NCBI GenBank assembly: GCA_002311645.1
Contig: DBYW01000011.1
Location: 27,315 to 91,314, forward strand
Source: Bacteroidales bacterium UBA1176
GTDB lineage: Bacteria > Bacteroidota > Bacteroidia > Bacteroidales > WCHB1-69
Length of the DNA stretch: 64,000 nucleotides
Direction of reading: 5' to 3'
Part shown: piece after piece, positions 1 to 7,929 of the stretch
Numbering within the stretch: position 1 is the first letter of the stretch
Layout of the letters: every line of letters begins with the position of its first letter
Position numbers and translations under genes: made by a program
Notes under the pieces: generated by a model
Told to the model about the DNA's origin: nothing
The model's database searches: none
The model's input: the letters and a program-made list of their open reading frames with translations, nothing else

Positions 1-779
1 TCGTCGCGAAGCCAGGCACGCATGCGTGCCGGCTCGTTGGTCGTGATGAGATCCACGCCTAATTCCGACATTTTTTTTGCGATGGCTTTGCTGTCTATGG
101 TCCACGCATTGACGCTCATGCCGAGTGCGTGCGCCTGTTGAACCCATTTCGGATGTTGCAGCAGAATGCTGTAGTGGTAGTCGATGCCCTTGATGCCCAA
201 GGCGTGGAGTTCTTCGGGAGTCTTGTCGCCATTGAGGTAAGCGACTGGAATGTCGGGACAGCGTTGCGCCAACATCTTGCACATTTCCAAGTCAAAGGAA
301 ATAAATTCCATTCGTCCCGACAGGTTGTGTTTTCTCACCAAGTCGATGCATTTTGCAACGTAAAGATTCCGCTCGCCTTCGGAGAGTGCGGGCTTGATTT
401 CAAAATAGAGCTTGAAGGTGCTGCTGCATGATTTTGCGGCTTGTTGCAGGTATTCTTCCGCAGTGGGAATGGATTCGCCGTTGGGCAGCCGATATTGCAT
501 GACGCGGCTGTGGGGGATGCGGTCCACGTATTCGTCGCCAATTTTGCGGTCGTGGATGATGATGAGCACACTGTCGGATGTCAGGCGTGCGTCGCACTCC
601 ACGCCGGCACAAATTTGCCCGGGGTGTGCCGAGGCGCGGGAGGCAGCAGCCAAGGCGGACAATGTGTTCTGCTGTGCCCCATCAGCCTTCCAAAAGCCAC
701 GGTGTGCCACGATGCCTTGGGCGGAAATCTGAATGGATAGGATGATCAGGAATAACGCCTGAAGAGCCAATGTGCGCAT
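1..779 (-). CDS. Secreted glycerophosphodiester phosphodiesterase, 3' end outside window
   Basis: Hydrolyses glycerophosphodiesters to glycerol-3-phosphate and an alcohol, probably in the periplasm. The frame runs off the left edge, so about 259 codons are visible and only the last part is missing (family length is about 250-300). A hydrophobic signal peptide (MRTLALQALFLIILS..SAQ) is followed directly by the GDPD hallmark HRGF, then ECDARLT.D..LIIIHD (metal-binding Glu/Asp and catalytic His) and FEIKP. The far end reads SVNAWTID and GVDLITTNEP, matching the family C terminus. An in-frame ATG at 821 would add 14 polar residues before the signal peptide, so 779 is preferred. It lies 76 bp downstream of the outer-membrane protein gene on the same strand. 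Confidence 0.9.
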   Translation of the reverse strand, partial: MRTLALQALFLIILSIQISAQGIVAHRGFWKADGAQQNTLSALAAASRASAHPGQICAGVECDARLTSDSVLIIIHDRKIGDEYVDRIPHSRVMQYRLPNGESIPTAEEYLQQAAKSCSSTFKLYFEIKPALSEGERNLYVAKCIDLVRKHNLSGRMEFISFDLEMCKMLAQRCPDIPVAYLNGDKTPEELHALGIKGIDYHYSILLQHPKWVQQAHALGMSVNAWTIDSKAIAKKMSELGVDLITTNEPARMRAWLRD

Positions 780-855
780 CGGCCATTTTTGTACTGTGCT
801 GTTGGCGTGTGTTTTGGACATCGTTGTCTTGTCGGTGGATGCGTATATTGGATAC

Positions 856-1467
856 CTAAAACTTGTAGCCGACCCCTACGACGACATACGAGACGTACCC
901 GAAGTTGGTTTCGAAAAGGCCGTAGAATCTCTTGCCGACGGACACGCCGATGGGGGTGATGTTGAAGGCGAACATGAAATTGGTGTTCTTTCCATCCTTG
1001 TCGGCAGATTTCCCGCGGCTGTCAAACAGATAGCTGGCGCCAAGGTCTATGCCGGAGTAAAGCCGCACCCAGGGGCGGTTGAGGTAATTGAATCGTACGC
1101 TGGGCATCAAGGTCAGGAAACACATTTTGTATTGGTCAGTGATTACAGCTCGTGTGCTGTCTGAAAAACGCGTCACGCCTGCACCTTCCAAGGTCGCCTT
1201 GAAACCGACCTGGAACCACGGCTTCACCTGGTAGTAATAATGAAATCCGTATTCCCCGTAAAGATTCAAGTCGACGGGCCTGTGGGAAATGGATCCGCCG
1301 AGTGCCTCGAAAAATCCGACGGTGCCATAAACAAGCGATCCCATGAAGGAGAAAGGACCGGCTTCAATGCCTACTTCATGCTTGCACTCGTTGTGTGGAT
1401 GCTGTGCTTGAACTTGACCATGAAACAGGATGGTCAATAAGAGACATAGGATGATGATGCGTTTCAT
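856..1467 (-). CDS. Small outer-membrane beta-barrel protein
   Basis: 203 residues. There is a clear signal peptide (about 1-22, ending VQAQ), then alternating aromatic/polar strands (NLYGEYGFHYYYQ, WFQVGFKATLEG, RLYSGIDLGASYLF) and a C-terminal Phe (VGVGYKF), the usual end of an outer-membrane barrel recognised by BamA. The size fits an 8-stranded barrel of the OmpW/PorT-like or DUF3575-like kind, but I do not recognise a specific family. A -7 box sits 21 bp upstream of the start. It may be co-transcribed with the phosphodiesterase. The substrate is unknown. Confidence 0.75.
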   Translation of the reverse strand: MKRIIILCLLLTILFHGQVQAQHPHNECKHEVGIEAGPFSFMGSLVYGTVGFFEALGGSISHRPVDLNLYGEYGFHYYYQVKPWFQVGFKATLEGAGVTRFSDSTRAVITDQYKMCFLTLMPSVRFNYLNRPWVRLYSGIDLGASYLFDSRGKSADKDGKNTNFMFAFNITPIGVSVGKRFYGLFETNFGYVSYVVVGVGYKF

Positions 1468-1487
1468 AGGTTTTTATTTTGAGGCCG

Positions 1488-1495
1488 CAAATATA
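1488..1495 (-). promoter_or_regulatory. Bacteroidota -7 promoter box for the beta-barrel gene
   Basis: On the minus strand this reads TATATTTG, matching the Bacteroidota -7 consensus TAnnTTTG, 21 bp before the start codon at 1467. No convincing -33 element was assigned. Confidence 0.6.
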
Positions 1496-1526
1496 GGATT
1501 TTTATAGTATCTGACGGCTTTTTTTG

Positions 1527-1534
1527 TACATTTG
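1527..1534 (+). promoter_or_regulatory. Bacteroidota -7 promoter box for the GNAT gene
   Basis: TACATTTG matches TAnnTTTG and lies 24 bp before the ATG at 1558. With the box at 1488-1495 it forms a compact divergent promoter region of about 90 bp. Confidence 0.6.
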
Positions 1535-1557
1535 CCGCCTTAAAAACACAATCCTTT

Positions 1558-2130
1558 ATGATAGCCAACGCTGCCATTACCATACGGCCTGCTACGGTCG
1601 ACGATGTTTCTCTGATAGCACGCAATGTGCTGGATGCCGTTGGCATGGAACATCCGGATAAAGAGGCGATTGATTGTCTCGCTGAATTGTGCCGCCGATC
1701 CGATGTGTTGTACAGTTGGGCGAACACGGATATTGCCCTTTTGGGCGATAGGCCTGTCGGGTCGCTTACCTCCTATGATGGGGGGCTGTATGCTGAAATG
1801 CGCGCCAAGACGTTTCCCGAGTTGGAAAAGTTTGTCGGCTTGGATTTCAGTAAGATGAGTGTTGAAACTGGTCCCGGTGAGTTCTATTTTGATTCTCTCG
1901 CCGTACTTCCTGAATTTCGCGGACAGGGCATCGGGACACTTCTGATGCAACATGGCATAGCCAAAGCTCGCGCATTGCATTTCTCCCGTATCGCCTTGCT
2001 TGTGGATTTTGAAAATCCTGACGCAATGCATCTGTATAAGTCTTTGGGATTCAAAAAAGAGGGGGAGATGTACTTGTTTAGCACGCTTTATGCGCGCATG
2101 ATTGTTGAAATAGGGCCCGAGGAACGCTAA
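1558..2130 (+). CDS. GNAT-family N-acetyltransferase
   Basis: 190 residues. It transfers an acetyl group from acetyl-CoA to an amine; the substrate is unknown. The N-terminal motif ITIRPATVDDV is the usual GNAT beta1/alpha1. The acetyl-CoA pyrophosphate loop is visible as LAVLPEFRGQGIG (R-x-x-G-x-G), followed by the beta6/alpha4 segment ALLVDFENPDAMHLYKSLGF. It is monocistronic from its own -7 box. Its TAA overlaps the stop codon of the convergent L,D-transpeptidase gene. Confidence 0.85.
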   Translation: MIANAAITIRPATVDDVSLIARNVLDAVGMEHPDKEAIDCLAELCRRSDVLYSWANTDIALLGDRPVGSLTSYDGGLYAEMRAKTFPELEKFVGLDFSKMSVETGPGEFYFDSLAVLPEFRGQGIGTLLMQHGIAKARALHFSRIALLVDFENPDAMHLYKSLGFKKEGEMYLFSTLYARMIVEIGPEER

Positions 2131-3962
2131 CGTTGCATCAGCTGCATGATGTTGCCGTCTTTGTAATAGACATCCTCCCGGTATTGGATGCTCCCGTCGT
2201 TTCCGGTAAAACAGGTGTAGTATTCGATGTAGAGCGGCATTGTCTTTTTGAGCTGGATGCTGGTGGGACGCAGTTCCCGATAGAATTTCTTCTCACGGTC
2301 GGAGAGCTTGTCGTAATATTCCTGCTCCTTCTCTGTTTTTTTCTCTAAATATTTCTCGCCGTCTTCTGTGGTCGGCTCGTTGCCGAGGATGATGCTGATT
2401 TCCTCCAGCCGTTTTTCGTCAAACTCATTGATGGCGTAAAGCACAGCGGCAAGGTCCATGGGGTTCTCCACGCGGATGCAACCATGGCTCAGCGCACGGG
2501 TGCGGCGTTTGAATGCCCCTTTGTTGTTGGTATCGTGCAGATACACGGATTCTGTGTTGGGGAAGTCGAACTTGACGCGGCCCAGGGCGTTGTGCCGTCC
2601 CGAAGTCTGGCGCAGGCGATAAGGGATGTTGCCGCGGTTCACCTTGTTCCAGTCGATGGAATCGGGAACCACGTAGTCGCCGGTGCGCGCGTCCTTGATG
2701 TAGAGCTTCTCGCGATTGACCACGGCGGTGTTGCTCTTGCAGAGCTTGTAGTAGTACTCGTTCTTGATAATGTCGTACGGGATGTTCCACTCCGGGTTGA
2801 GCACGATCCGGTTGATGCGGCTGTAAAGCAGGGGCGATTCGGCCTTGTAGGCGGTGACGATTCCTTTTCTGATGCGTGATGGGTTCTTGGCCGGGTCTTG
2901 CGTGCGACCGCAGCAAATGCGCGTCTTGAAGGCCACCGTGTCCTCCACGAAAGCCTTCAGCGTGTAGTCGGGGATGTTTACAGCAATGTAAGTGCGATCC
3001 TTTTCCGGCGTGACGTGCCAGCGCAGGCGTTCCATGTTGGCCGCCAATTTGTCGAGGTAGTAGCTGATGGGCCTGTTGAGCTTGCGGACGGTCTCCTCAC
3101 CCAAGCTGTCGCATTCGGGGATGGCGTTGTGGCGGCGGAAGAGGTTGATACCCGCCAACAGGGAGTCCGTGAGGCGGTCGGTGACTGTGAAGTCAGCGGG
3201 TAGCTCGCCCGTGAGCATCAGTCGCTTGCATACGTTGGGCAAGGCTGTGTGGCGTTGTCCTTTGCGCACGGTGGGCATGACGATTTTGGGCACAATCGTG
3301 TCTTTAAGCGGGTAAAGCCGCAATAGCTCTGCCTGCAAGTGCTTGTATTCCGAAGTGTTAGGCTCTCTATCCCTGATGACTGACGGGAATTGCTCAATCT
3401 TTTCCATGATGGAATTCTCGAATTCCTTGTCCGGTTTCAGGTTTTTCATCAGCCATTTTCCGCCGTTGGCCTTGACGGGGTCGGTGGCTCCGTAGCTGAG
3501 GGCGCTGACATATCGGAGGTATGCCTCGGAGAGGTGCATCTCCAAGTTGAAGAGTGTGTCGAAGAGGGTCGAGTCATTGGCGACTTGGTGGCTCTTAAGC
3601 AAATTGAGAGAACGTTTGAGGGCTGGGCATTGCAGGAATGTGTCGGGGATGCCGTGCTCGTAGGAGCGGGCAAGGATGTGCAGCAGCGAGTCGATGCGCG
3701 TCTCTTGGATGCCGCGTGCCGTCCAATAGGGTTCGCAACGGTGCGTCTGGTAGTAGTGCTGCAGAGCATCGGCATACGCGAAACAACTGTCGCTCAAGGC
3801 ATCAACTCGGCGGGCGAAATGTTCGTTGTAGGCTTTCTCGTGGTATGCGGAATAATGCGTGAACCAATGGGGTGCACGTTCCGTGCCGATGGACTTGCTG
3901 TGGCAGGAGGATCCTATCAGAATGGCGACGAGTAGGATGAAAACATTGGAAAAGCGCAACAT
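2127..3962 (-). CDS. L,D-transpeptidase (YcbB/LdtD-like, YkuD domain) lipoprotein
   Basis: 611 residues. Forms 3-3 cross-links in peptidoglycan or attaches proteins to it, in the periplasm. The N terminus MLRFSNVFILLVAILIGSSC looks like a lipoprotein signal, with Cys20 as the probable lipidated residue, although the lipobox is imperfect. A long N-terminal scaffold (YWTARGIQETRIDSLL, LSEAYLRYVSAL) precedes the YkuD domain (YIAVNIPDYTLKAF to the catalytic block ALSHGCIRV; Cys495, His493). Size and layout match the YcbB group. An upstream in-frame ATG at 4034 is rejected because a -7 box at 4035-4042 would place transcription start downstream of it. The downstream position relative to acyltransferase genes suggests a shared envelope role. 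Confidence 0.88.
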   Translation of the reverse strand: MLRFSNVFILLVAILIGSSCHSKSIGTERAPHWFTHYSAYHEKAYNEHFARRVDALSDSCFAYADALQHYYQTHRCEPYWTARGIQETRIDSLLHILARSYEHGIPDTFLQCPALKRSLNLLKSHQVANDSTLFDTLFNLEMHLSEAYLRYVSALSYGATDPVKANGGKWLMKNLKPDKEFENSIMEKIEQFPSVIRDREPNTSEYKHLQAELLRLYPLKDTIVPKIVMPTVRKGQRHTALPNVCKRLMLTGELPADFTVTDRLTDSLLAGINLFRRHNAIPECDSLGEETVRKLNRPISYYLDKLAANMERLRWHVTPEKDRTYIAVNIPDYTLKAFVEDTVAFKTRICCGRTQDPAKNPSRIRKGIVTAYKAESPLLYSRINRIVLNPEWNIPYDIIKNEYYYKLCKSNTAVVNREKLYIKDARTGDYVVPDSIDWNKVNRGNIPYRLRQTSGRHNALGRVKFDFPNTESVYLHDTNNKGAFKRRTRALSHGCIRVENPMDLAAVLYAINEFDEKRLEEISIILGNEPTTEDGEKYLEKKTEKEQEYYDKLSDREKKFYRELRPTSIQLKKTMPLYIEYYTCFTGNDGSIQYREDVYYKDGNIMQLMQR

Positions 3963-4034
3963 GGGGAGATGTGTATGGAAAGTACAAAAAGTACAAAAGA
4001 GTTTATGAGTGGATGAGTGAAAATATGAGGCCAC

Positions 4035-4042
4035 AAAGATAG
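4035..4042 (-). promoter_or_regulatory. -7 promoter box for the L,D-transpeptidase gene
   Basis: Reads TATCTTTG on the minus strand, matching TAnnTTTG, 73 bp before the chosen start at 3962. It supports that start over the longer frame and suggests the gene can be transcribed separately from the acyltransferase pair upstream. Confidence 0.6.
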
Positions 4043-4097
4043 TTTTTTTGTGTATATCTTCGGAGATGAGATTTTTGCATAAGGCAAGGATGTGGTA

Positions 4098-5234
4098 TTA
4101 CTGCTCTGTTTTATGTGTTGCATTCTGTATCTCTTCCACGCAGTGCCACCCGAAATCCTTCAGGTTCGCGTCGGTGGTCATCAGCAAGATCACGTCTTTC
4201 CTGCGCAAGACTTCCGGCAGGGTCCGCTTGTCGATATAGTATGCGGTGGGGTCCCAGATGTGGGGGTATAGGGAGAGGTTGTAGTACCAGAACTCGGGCT
4301 GGTCGAACCACTGCTGCAGGATGCCGTGGTTCCAAAGACTCCAGACATAGCTGTCGGCGATGACGAGCGCGCGCGGGCGCGCCCCCGTGACGGGCTGCGG
4401 CTCCATGACGGGGAAGCAGAGCTTCTCGTGCGGCAGCTCCGACAGCAGGTTCATCGGGGGCTCCAAGTCGAAGTCAAGGTCTTTGTTGATTGTGGAGAGC
4501 GAGTCACCGACATGGTGGAAAGAGGGCAGTGTCGTGTGGCATTCCCGCTCGATGAATCGCTGCAGCGTGTCGGCGGCGCGCCACATCCCGTAGGTGGTCC
4601 AATGGATGCCGTGGCGGCTGTAGAGCGGGTAGGGCTCGTTGGCGGCGATGGACAGGAACCAGGCGTTCAGGTCCAACAGGCGCACTCCAAGCTCCTTGGC
4701 GAGGCGCGTGTAGCTGTTGTAGTTGGTCTGTGCGCCCTTGCGGCAGCGTTTCGGCAGATATTCGGGCATGCAACGTGCCTTGCCCGGTTCAAATACCAAT
4801 AAAAGCTCTATGCCTTGGTGGTGTAAGGAGTCTTGTAACTCCTTGAACTTTAATAGATTGTTTTTGACAACATCGTCTCCGGCAAAATCCTTGCCCTGAT
4901 ATTCGTCAACATAGACGTTCTCATAGAAATAGTCGTCCTGCCCAATGATGAGCTTGGGTGCGGCCGAGTATCTGAAAAGGCGGTAGTTCAGCTCATTATA
5001 GAACCGCACAGCGTGGTTGCATCCCCCGACACTCTGCTTGACAAGCATTTCATCCCTGTCGTGGAAACCGAGATAGAGCATGATGGGAGTCCTCTCTTTG
5101 TCGGGGACGGGTGGTATGCCGAAGAGCGGTTTGCCCCTTGTGGCCGGCACAAACATCAGCACGCCCGGCAGCGTCATGAGGACGAGCAGGAGGGCGAAGA
5201 GGATGCGGTAGTGTCGTTGTGTATGTGATGCCAT
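4098..5234 (-). CDS. AlgJ/PatB-like SGNH O-acetyltransferase partner
   Basis: 378 residues. One N-terminal membrane segment (about 10-30, ILFALLLVLMTLPGVLMFV), with the rest periplasmic. The layout matches AlgJ/AlgX/PatB proteins, which take the acetyl group supplied by an MBOAT partner and place it on a polysaccharide. Visible motifs are an early IGQDDYFYEN (family: G.dgwlf), the histidine motif GIHWTTYGMW, and a late Ser/Asp motif RALVIADSYVW. The classical Asp of D-x-H is replaced by Gly here, a form I believe occurs in Bacteroidota homologues but have not checked. Start is ATG, 3 bp after the MBOAT gene stop, so the two are translationally close and act together. Confidence 0.78.
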   Translation of the reverse strand: MASHTQRHYRILFALLLVLMTLPGVLMFVPATRGKPLFGIPPVPDKERTPIMLYLGFHDRDEMLVKQSVGGCNHAVRFYNELNYRLFRYSAAPKLIIGQDDYFYENVYVDEYQGKDFAGDDVVKNNLLKFKELQDSLHHQGIELLLVFEPGKARCMPEYLPKRCRKGAQTNYNSYTRLAKELGVRLLDLNAWFLSIAANEPYPLYSRHGIHWTTYGMWRAADTLQRFIERECHTTLPSFHHVGDSLSTINKDLDFDLEPPMNLLSELPHEKLCFPVMEPQPVTGARPRALVIADSYVWSLWNHGILQQWFDQPEFWYYNLSLYPHIWDPTAYYIDKRTLPEVLRRKDVILLMTTDANLKDFGWHCVEEIQNATHKTEQ

Positions 5235-5237
5235 GGG

Positions 5238-6659
5238 TCAGAATCTGAAATAGATGAAGGGGTTGAAGCCGCCGGCAAGCAAGGCGCTGCCGTTGAGCAC
5301 ATATAGCGCCACCATGACGAGGGTGACAAGGATGGCGCGGTGGGTGGTTAGTGAGCGTTCGTACAGCCCGTTGACCGCCGACTCTATCTTGCCGAAGATG
5401 CCGGAGAAGGCGCACAATGTTGCTGCGATGAGAATTACCACGAAGCGGGTGTTGAGGAGGATGCCGTCGGCGGGTGCGGTAAACGCGAAGAGGCGACCGA
5501 TATATTCGGCGGCGTAGCCCAACGTGTCGGCGCGGAAGATCACCCAGCCGATCATCACGAAAAGGAAGGTGAGCAGGGTGGAGGGGATTCTGCCCGCTTT
5601 CTCCAACAGCTTGCGCAAGCCCCACTTGTCGAGTACGAGGAACAAGCCGTGGTAGAGTCCCCAGATCGCGAAGGTCCAGGCCGCGCCGTGCCAGAGGCCG
5701 GAGAGGAAGAAGACGGTCACGAGGTTGAGGTAGGTGCGCGCCGTCCCTTTGCGGTTGCCGCCGAGCGGGATGTAGAGGTAGTCTTTCATCCAGTTGCCCA
5801 ATGTGATGTGCCACCGCTTCCAGAATTCGGTGAAGCTGCGCGAGATGTACGGGAAGTTGAAGTTCTCGGGGAACGAGAAGCCGAACATGCGGCCCAGTCC
5901 GAGCGCCATGTCGGAGTAGCCGGCGAAGTCGAAGTAGATCTGCATCGTGTAGGCCAACATCCCGAGCCAGGCGGTGCCGGCAGCCAACTCGCCGGGCGCG
6001 GTGGCGAAGATGATGTCCACTTGCTGCGCCAGAACATTGGCAATTAACACTTTTTTAGAGAGTCCGATGAGGAATCTGTAGAGTCCGTTGAAGCGGTTCC
6101 GGGGCGTGTCCTGTGCGCTGCGGTCGGCTAATTGCGCCACGATTTCCTTGTAACGGATGATCGGGCCGGCGATGAGCTGCGGGAACATCAGGATGTAGAG
6201 GGCCAGCACGTCCCAGCGGCGCTGCGCGGGATGGTCCTGGCGATAGACATCCACCATGTAGGAGATCTTCTGGAAGGTGACGAACGAGATGCCCACGGGC
6301 AGCGCGACCTTGTGCCACTCAAACGGCACTAAGCCCAACCAGTTGTAAAACTGTTGTACATTCTCGATGAAGAAGTTGGCATACTTGAAATAGGCCAGGA
6401 TGCCAATGTTGAGCACCAAGGAAAACGCCAACCATCCTTTCCGCTTTTTGCCTTCTGCCTTGTCCATGGCACGGGCTATGAAGTAGTCGGCGGTGATGGA
6501 GACGAGGAGCAAGGCGATGAACCGCGGCTCGCTCCAGGAGTAAAACAGCAGGCTGGCGACCAGCAGCCACACGTTCCGGCCTCGTGCAGGCAGCAGGTAG
6601 TATAGGAGCAATACTACCGGCAGGAAGATGAACAAGAAGGTGGCGGAACTGAAAACCAT
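5238..6659 (-). CDS. MBOAT-family membrane O-acyltransferase (AlgI/PatA-like)
   Basis: 473 residues with about ten hydrophobic membrane segments. It moves an acetyl group across the inner membrane for O-acetylation of a cell-surface polymer. Family motifs seen: the opening MVFSSATFLFIFLPVVL, LPVGISFVTFQKISYMVD, FPQLIAGPI, YFDFAGYSDMALG, FWKRWHITLGNW, and the conserved active-site His in LSGLWHGAAWTF. Start is the ATG giving the canonical MxFss N terminus. It pairs with the AlgJ-like gene 3 bp downstream. The nearby L,D-transpeptidase makes peptidoglycan a possible target, but a capsule or exopolysaccharide cannot be excluded. Confidence 0.92.
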   Translation of the reverse strand: MVFSSATFLFIFLPVVLLLYYLLPARGRNVWLLVASLLFYSWSEPRFIALLLVSITADYFIARAMDKAEGKKRKGWLAFSLVLNIGILAYFKYANFFIENVQQFYNWLGLVPFEWHKVALPVGISFVTFQKISYMVDVYRQDHPAQRRWDVLALYILMFPQLIAGPIIRYKEIVAQLADRSAQDTPRNRFNGLYRFLIGLSKKVLIANVLAQQVDIIFATAPGELAAGTAWLGMLAYTMQIYFDFAGYSDMALGLGRMFGFSFPENFNFPYISRSFTEFWKRWHITLGNWMKDYLYIPLGGNRKGTARTYLNLVTVFFLSGLWHGAAWTFAIWGLYHGLFLVLDKWGLRKLLEKAGRIPSTLLTFLFVMIGWVIFRADTLGYAAEYIGRLFAFTAPADGILLNTRFVVILIAATLCAFSGIFGKIESAVNGLYERSLTTHRAILVTLVMVALYVLNGSALLAGGFNPFIYFRF

Positions 6660-6825
6660 AGGGCACGAACAGCGGTTTTAAAGCGTTAAATTAATTGTGT
6701 GATATAGGTTGTAAATGTGAAATATGTAAAATGATAACTATTACGGTTTTAAAAAATGAAACGCATCCGCAATATCTCACGGGTCCATTGAGTAGGCGTT
6801 AAACTGCAACTTCTTTTTCATCATC

Positions 6826-7830
6826 CTATTCCTTTATAAATTTCCTGACAATGGTTCTCTTGCCATCCCTATAGGTCAGGAAATACATTCCTGCCGGCAA
6901 TTCCGCCACTGGAATCCGGCAACGGCTTCCTTCGGCCTTCTGCTGGAGGCGATGCCTGCCCAACATGTCCGTAATCACCACGGTGCCCTCCATTTCTTCT
7001 CCCGTACTCATGTCCAAGACCACATACTGTGTCGCAGGATTCGGGTAGAGATTCATTGCGGACATTGAAGGATGCTCTGATACGCCCACGTGTTGCTGTT
7101 CGCATCCAAGTCGCTCGTCTGCCATATAAACTAAGGAGTCGTCCTTGTACAGACAAAGCAACAAAGTTAAGTAAGGCTGGGCAAGTGCCCCATAGCCTGG
7201 TGGTACATTTGGGTAGCTGTATTCTTCCCCTGTACAGGTCCCGTATGTGGGGCCTATGCCTTCTATGAAACGAATGGAGAAGGGATAGTCGGCATGTTGG
7301 TTTGCATAATCAGTTCCAAAAAAATAATCGTCCAGATGGTTAAGCAGGGACAGGCAAATCGTCTTCCTGCCTGAATAATACCGTACACTGTCCACTAACA
7401 TTAATCTTTTAAGACCTGAAAATGACACCCATGAAAATGTGTCCCCTTCGGCCAAGGACATGTCACAGACAAGTCGCCCGCTTCTGTACAAGCGTCCGTG
7501 TGCAGTGTCTTCCCTTAGAAGTCCAGACCAGCATCTGGGGCTGCACGAAGAATAGGAATGAGCCGAATAATAGTCTTCGCCCTGGAGATTTTGGTGACTG
7601 CTTTTGTCAAAGGTCATTGTAAATGTGCGGGAATATACGCCCAAAGGGAATGATGTTGCATATGCGGGCGGACTTTGGACTGCCACCACGTGGTACACCC
7701 ACGTGCTGTCGCCGAAGAAAGACATGTACTGCCCGTGCGCGTGTGCGGCGGAGAGCAGCAGGACGGCAAAGGCCAACGCAAAGGCAAGTCGACTGTGTCT
7801 TTTCTCTGTGTGTGTCATGATATTTCTCAT
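6826..7830 (-). CDS. T9SS cargo protein of unknown function
   Basis: 334 residues. A signal peptide (LAFALAFAVLLLSAAHAHGQ) is followed by about 230 residues with no domain I recognise; they carry a Cys-rich stretch (SYSSCSPRCWSG). A type A T9SS sorting domain covers about 260-334 (NLYPNPATQYVVLDM, VVITDMLGRHRLQQ, LPAGMYFLTYRDG, RTIVRKFIKE). It should be secreted through the type IX machinery and anchored at the cell surface or released. ATG 7830 is used; ATG 7818 (MTHTEKR) is equally plausible. It is last in a run of four T9SS cargo genes on this strand. Confidence 0.82.
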   Translation of the reverse strand: MRNIMTHTEKRHSRLAFALAFAVLLLSAAHAHGQYMSFFGDSTWVYHVVAVQSPPAYATSFPLGVYSRTFTMTFDKSSHQNLQGEDYYSAHSYSSCSPRCWSGLLREDTAHGRLYRSGRLVCDMSLAEGDTFSWVSFSGLKRLMLVDSVRYYSGRKTICLSLLNHLDDYFFGTDYANQHADYPFSIRFIEGIGPTYGTCTGEEYSYPNVPPGYGALAQPYLTLLLCLYKDDSLVYMADERLGCEQQHVGVSEHPSMSAMNLYPNPATQYVVLDMSTGEEMEGTVVITDMLGRHRLQQKAEGSRCRIPVAELPAGMYFLTYRDGKRTIVRKFIKE

Positions 7831-7929
7831 TGTTTTGTGTTGTGATTATAGTCGAATTAAACTGAAAAATACGTGTGTAAAATTAAAAAAAATAATCATG
7901 TAAGGAAAGAAAAAGCAAGGAATTGTTGA

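Noticed and set aside
3963..4034. 24-residue N-terminal extension of the L,D-transpeptidase
   Set aside because: The start would lie at the -7 box, upstream of transcription start, and the lipoprotein signal begins at 3962.
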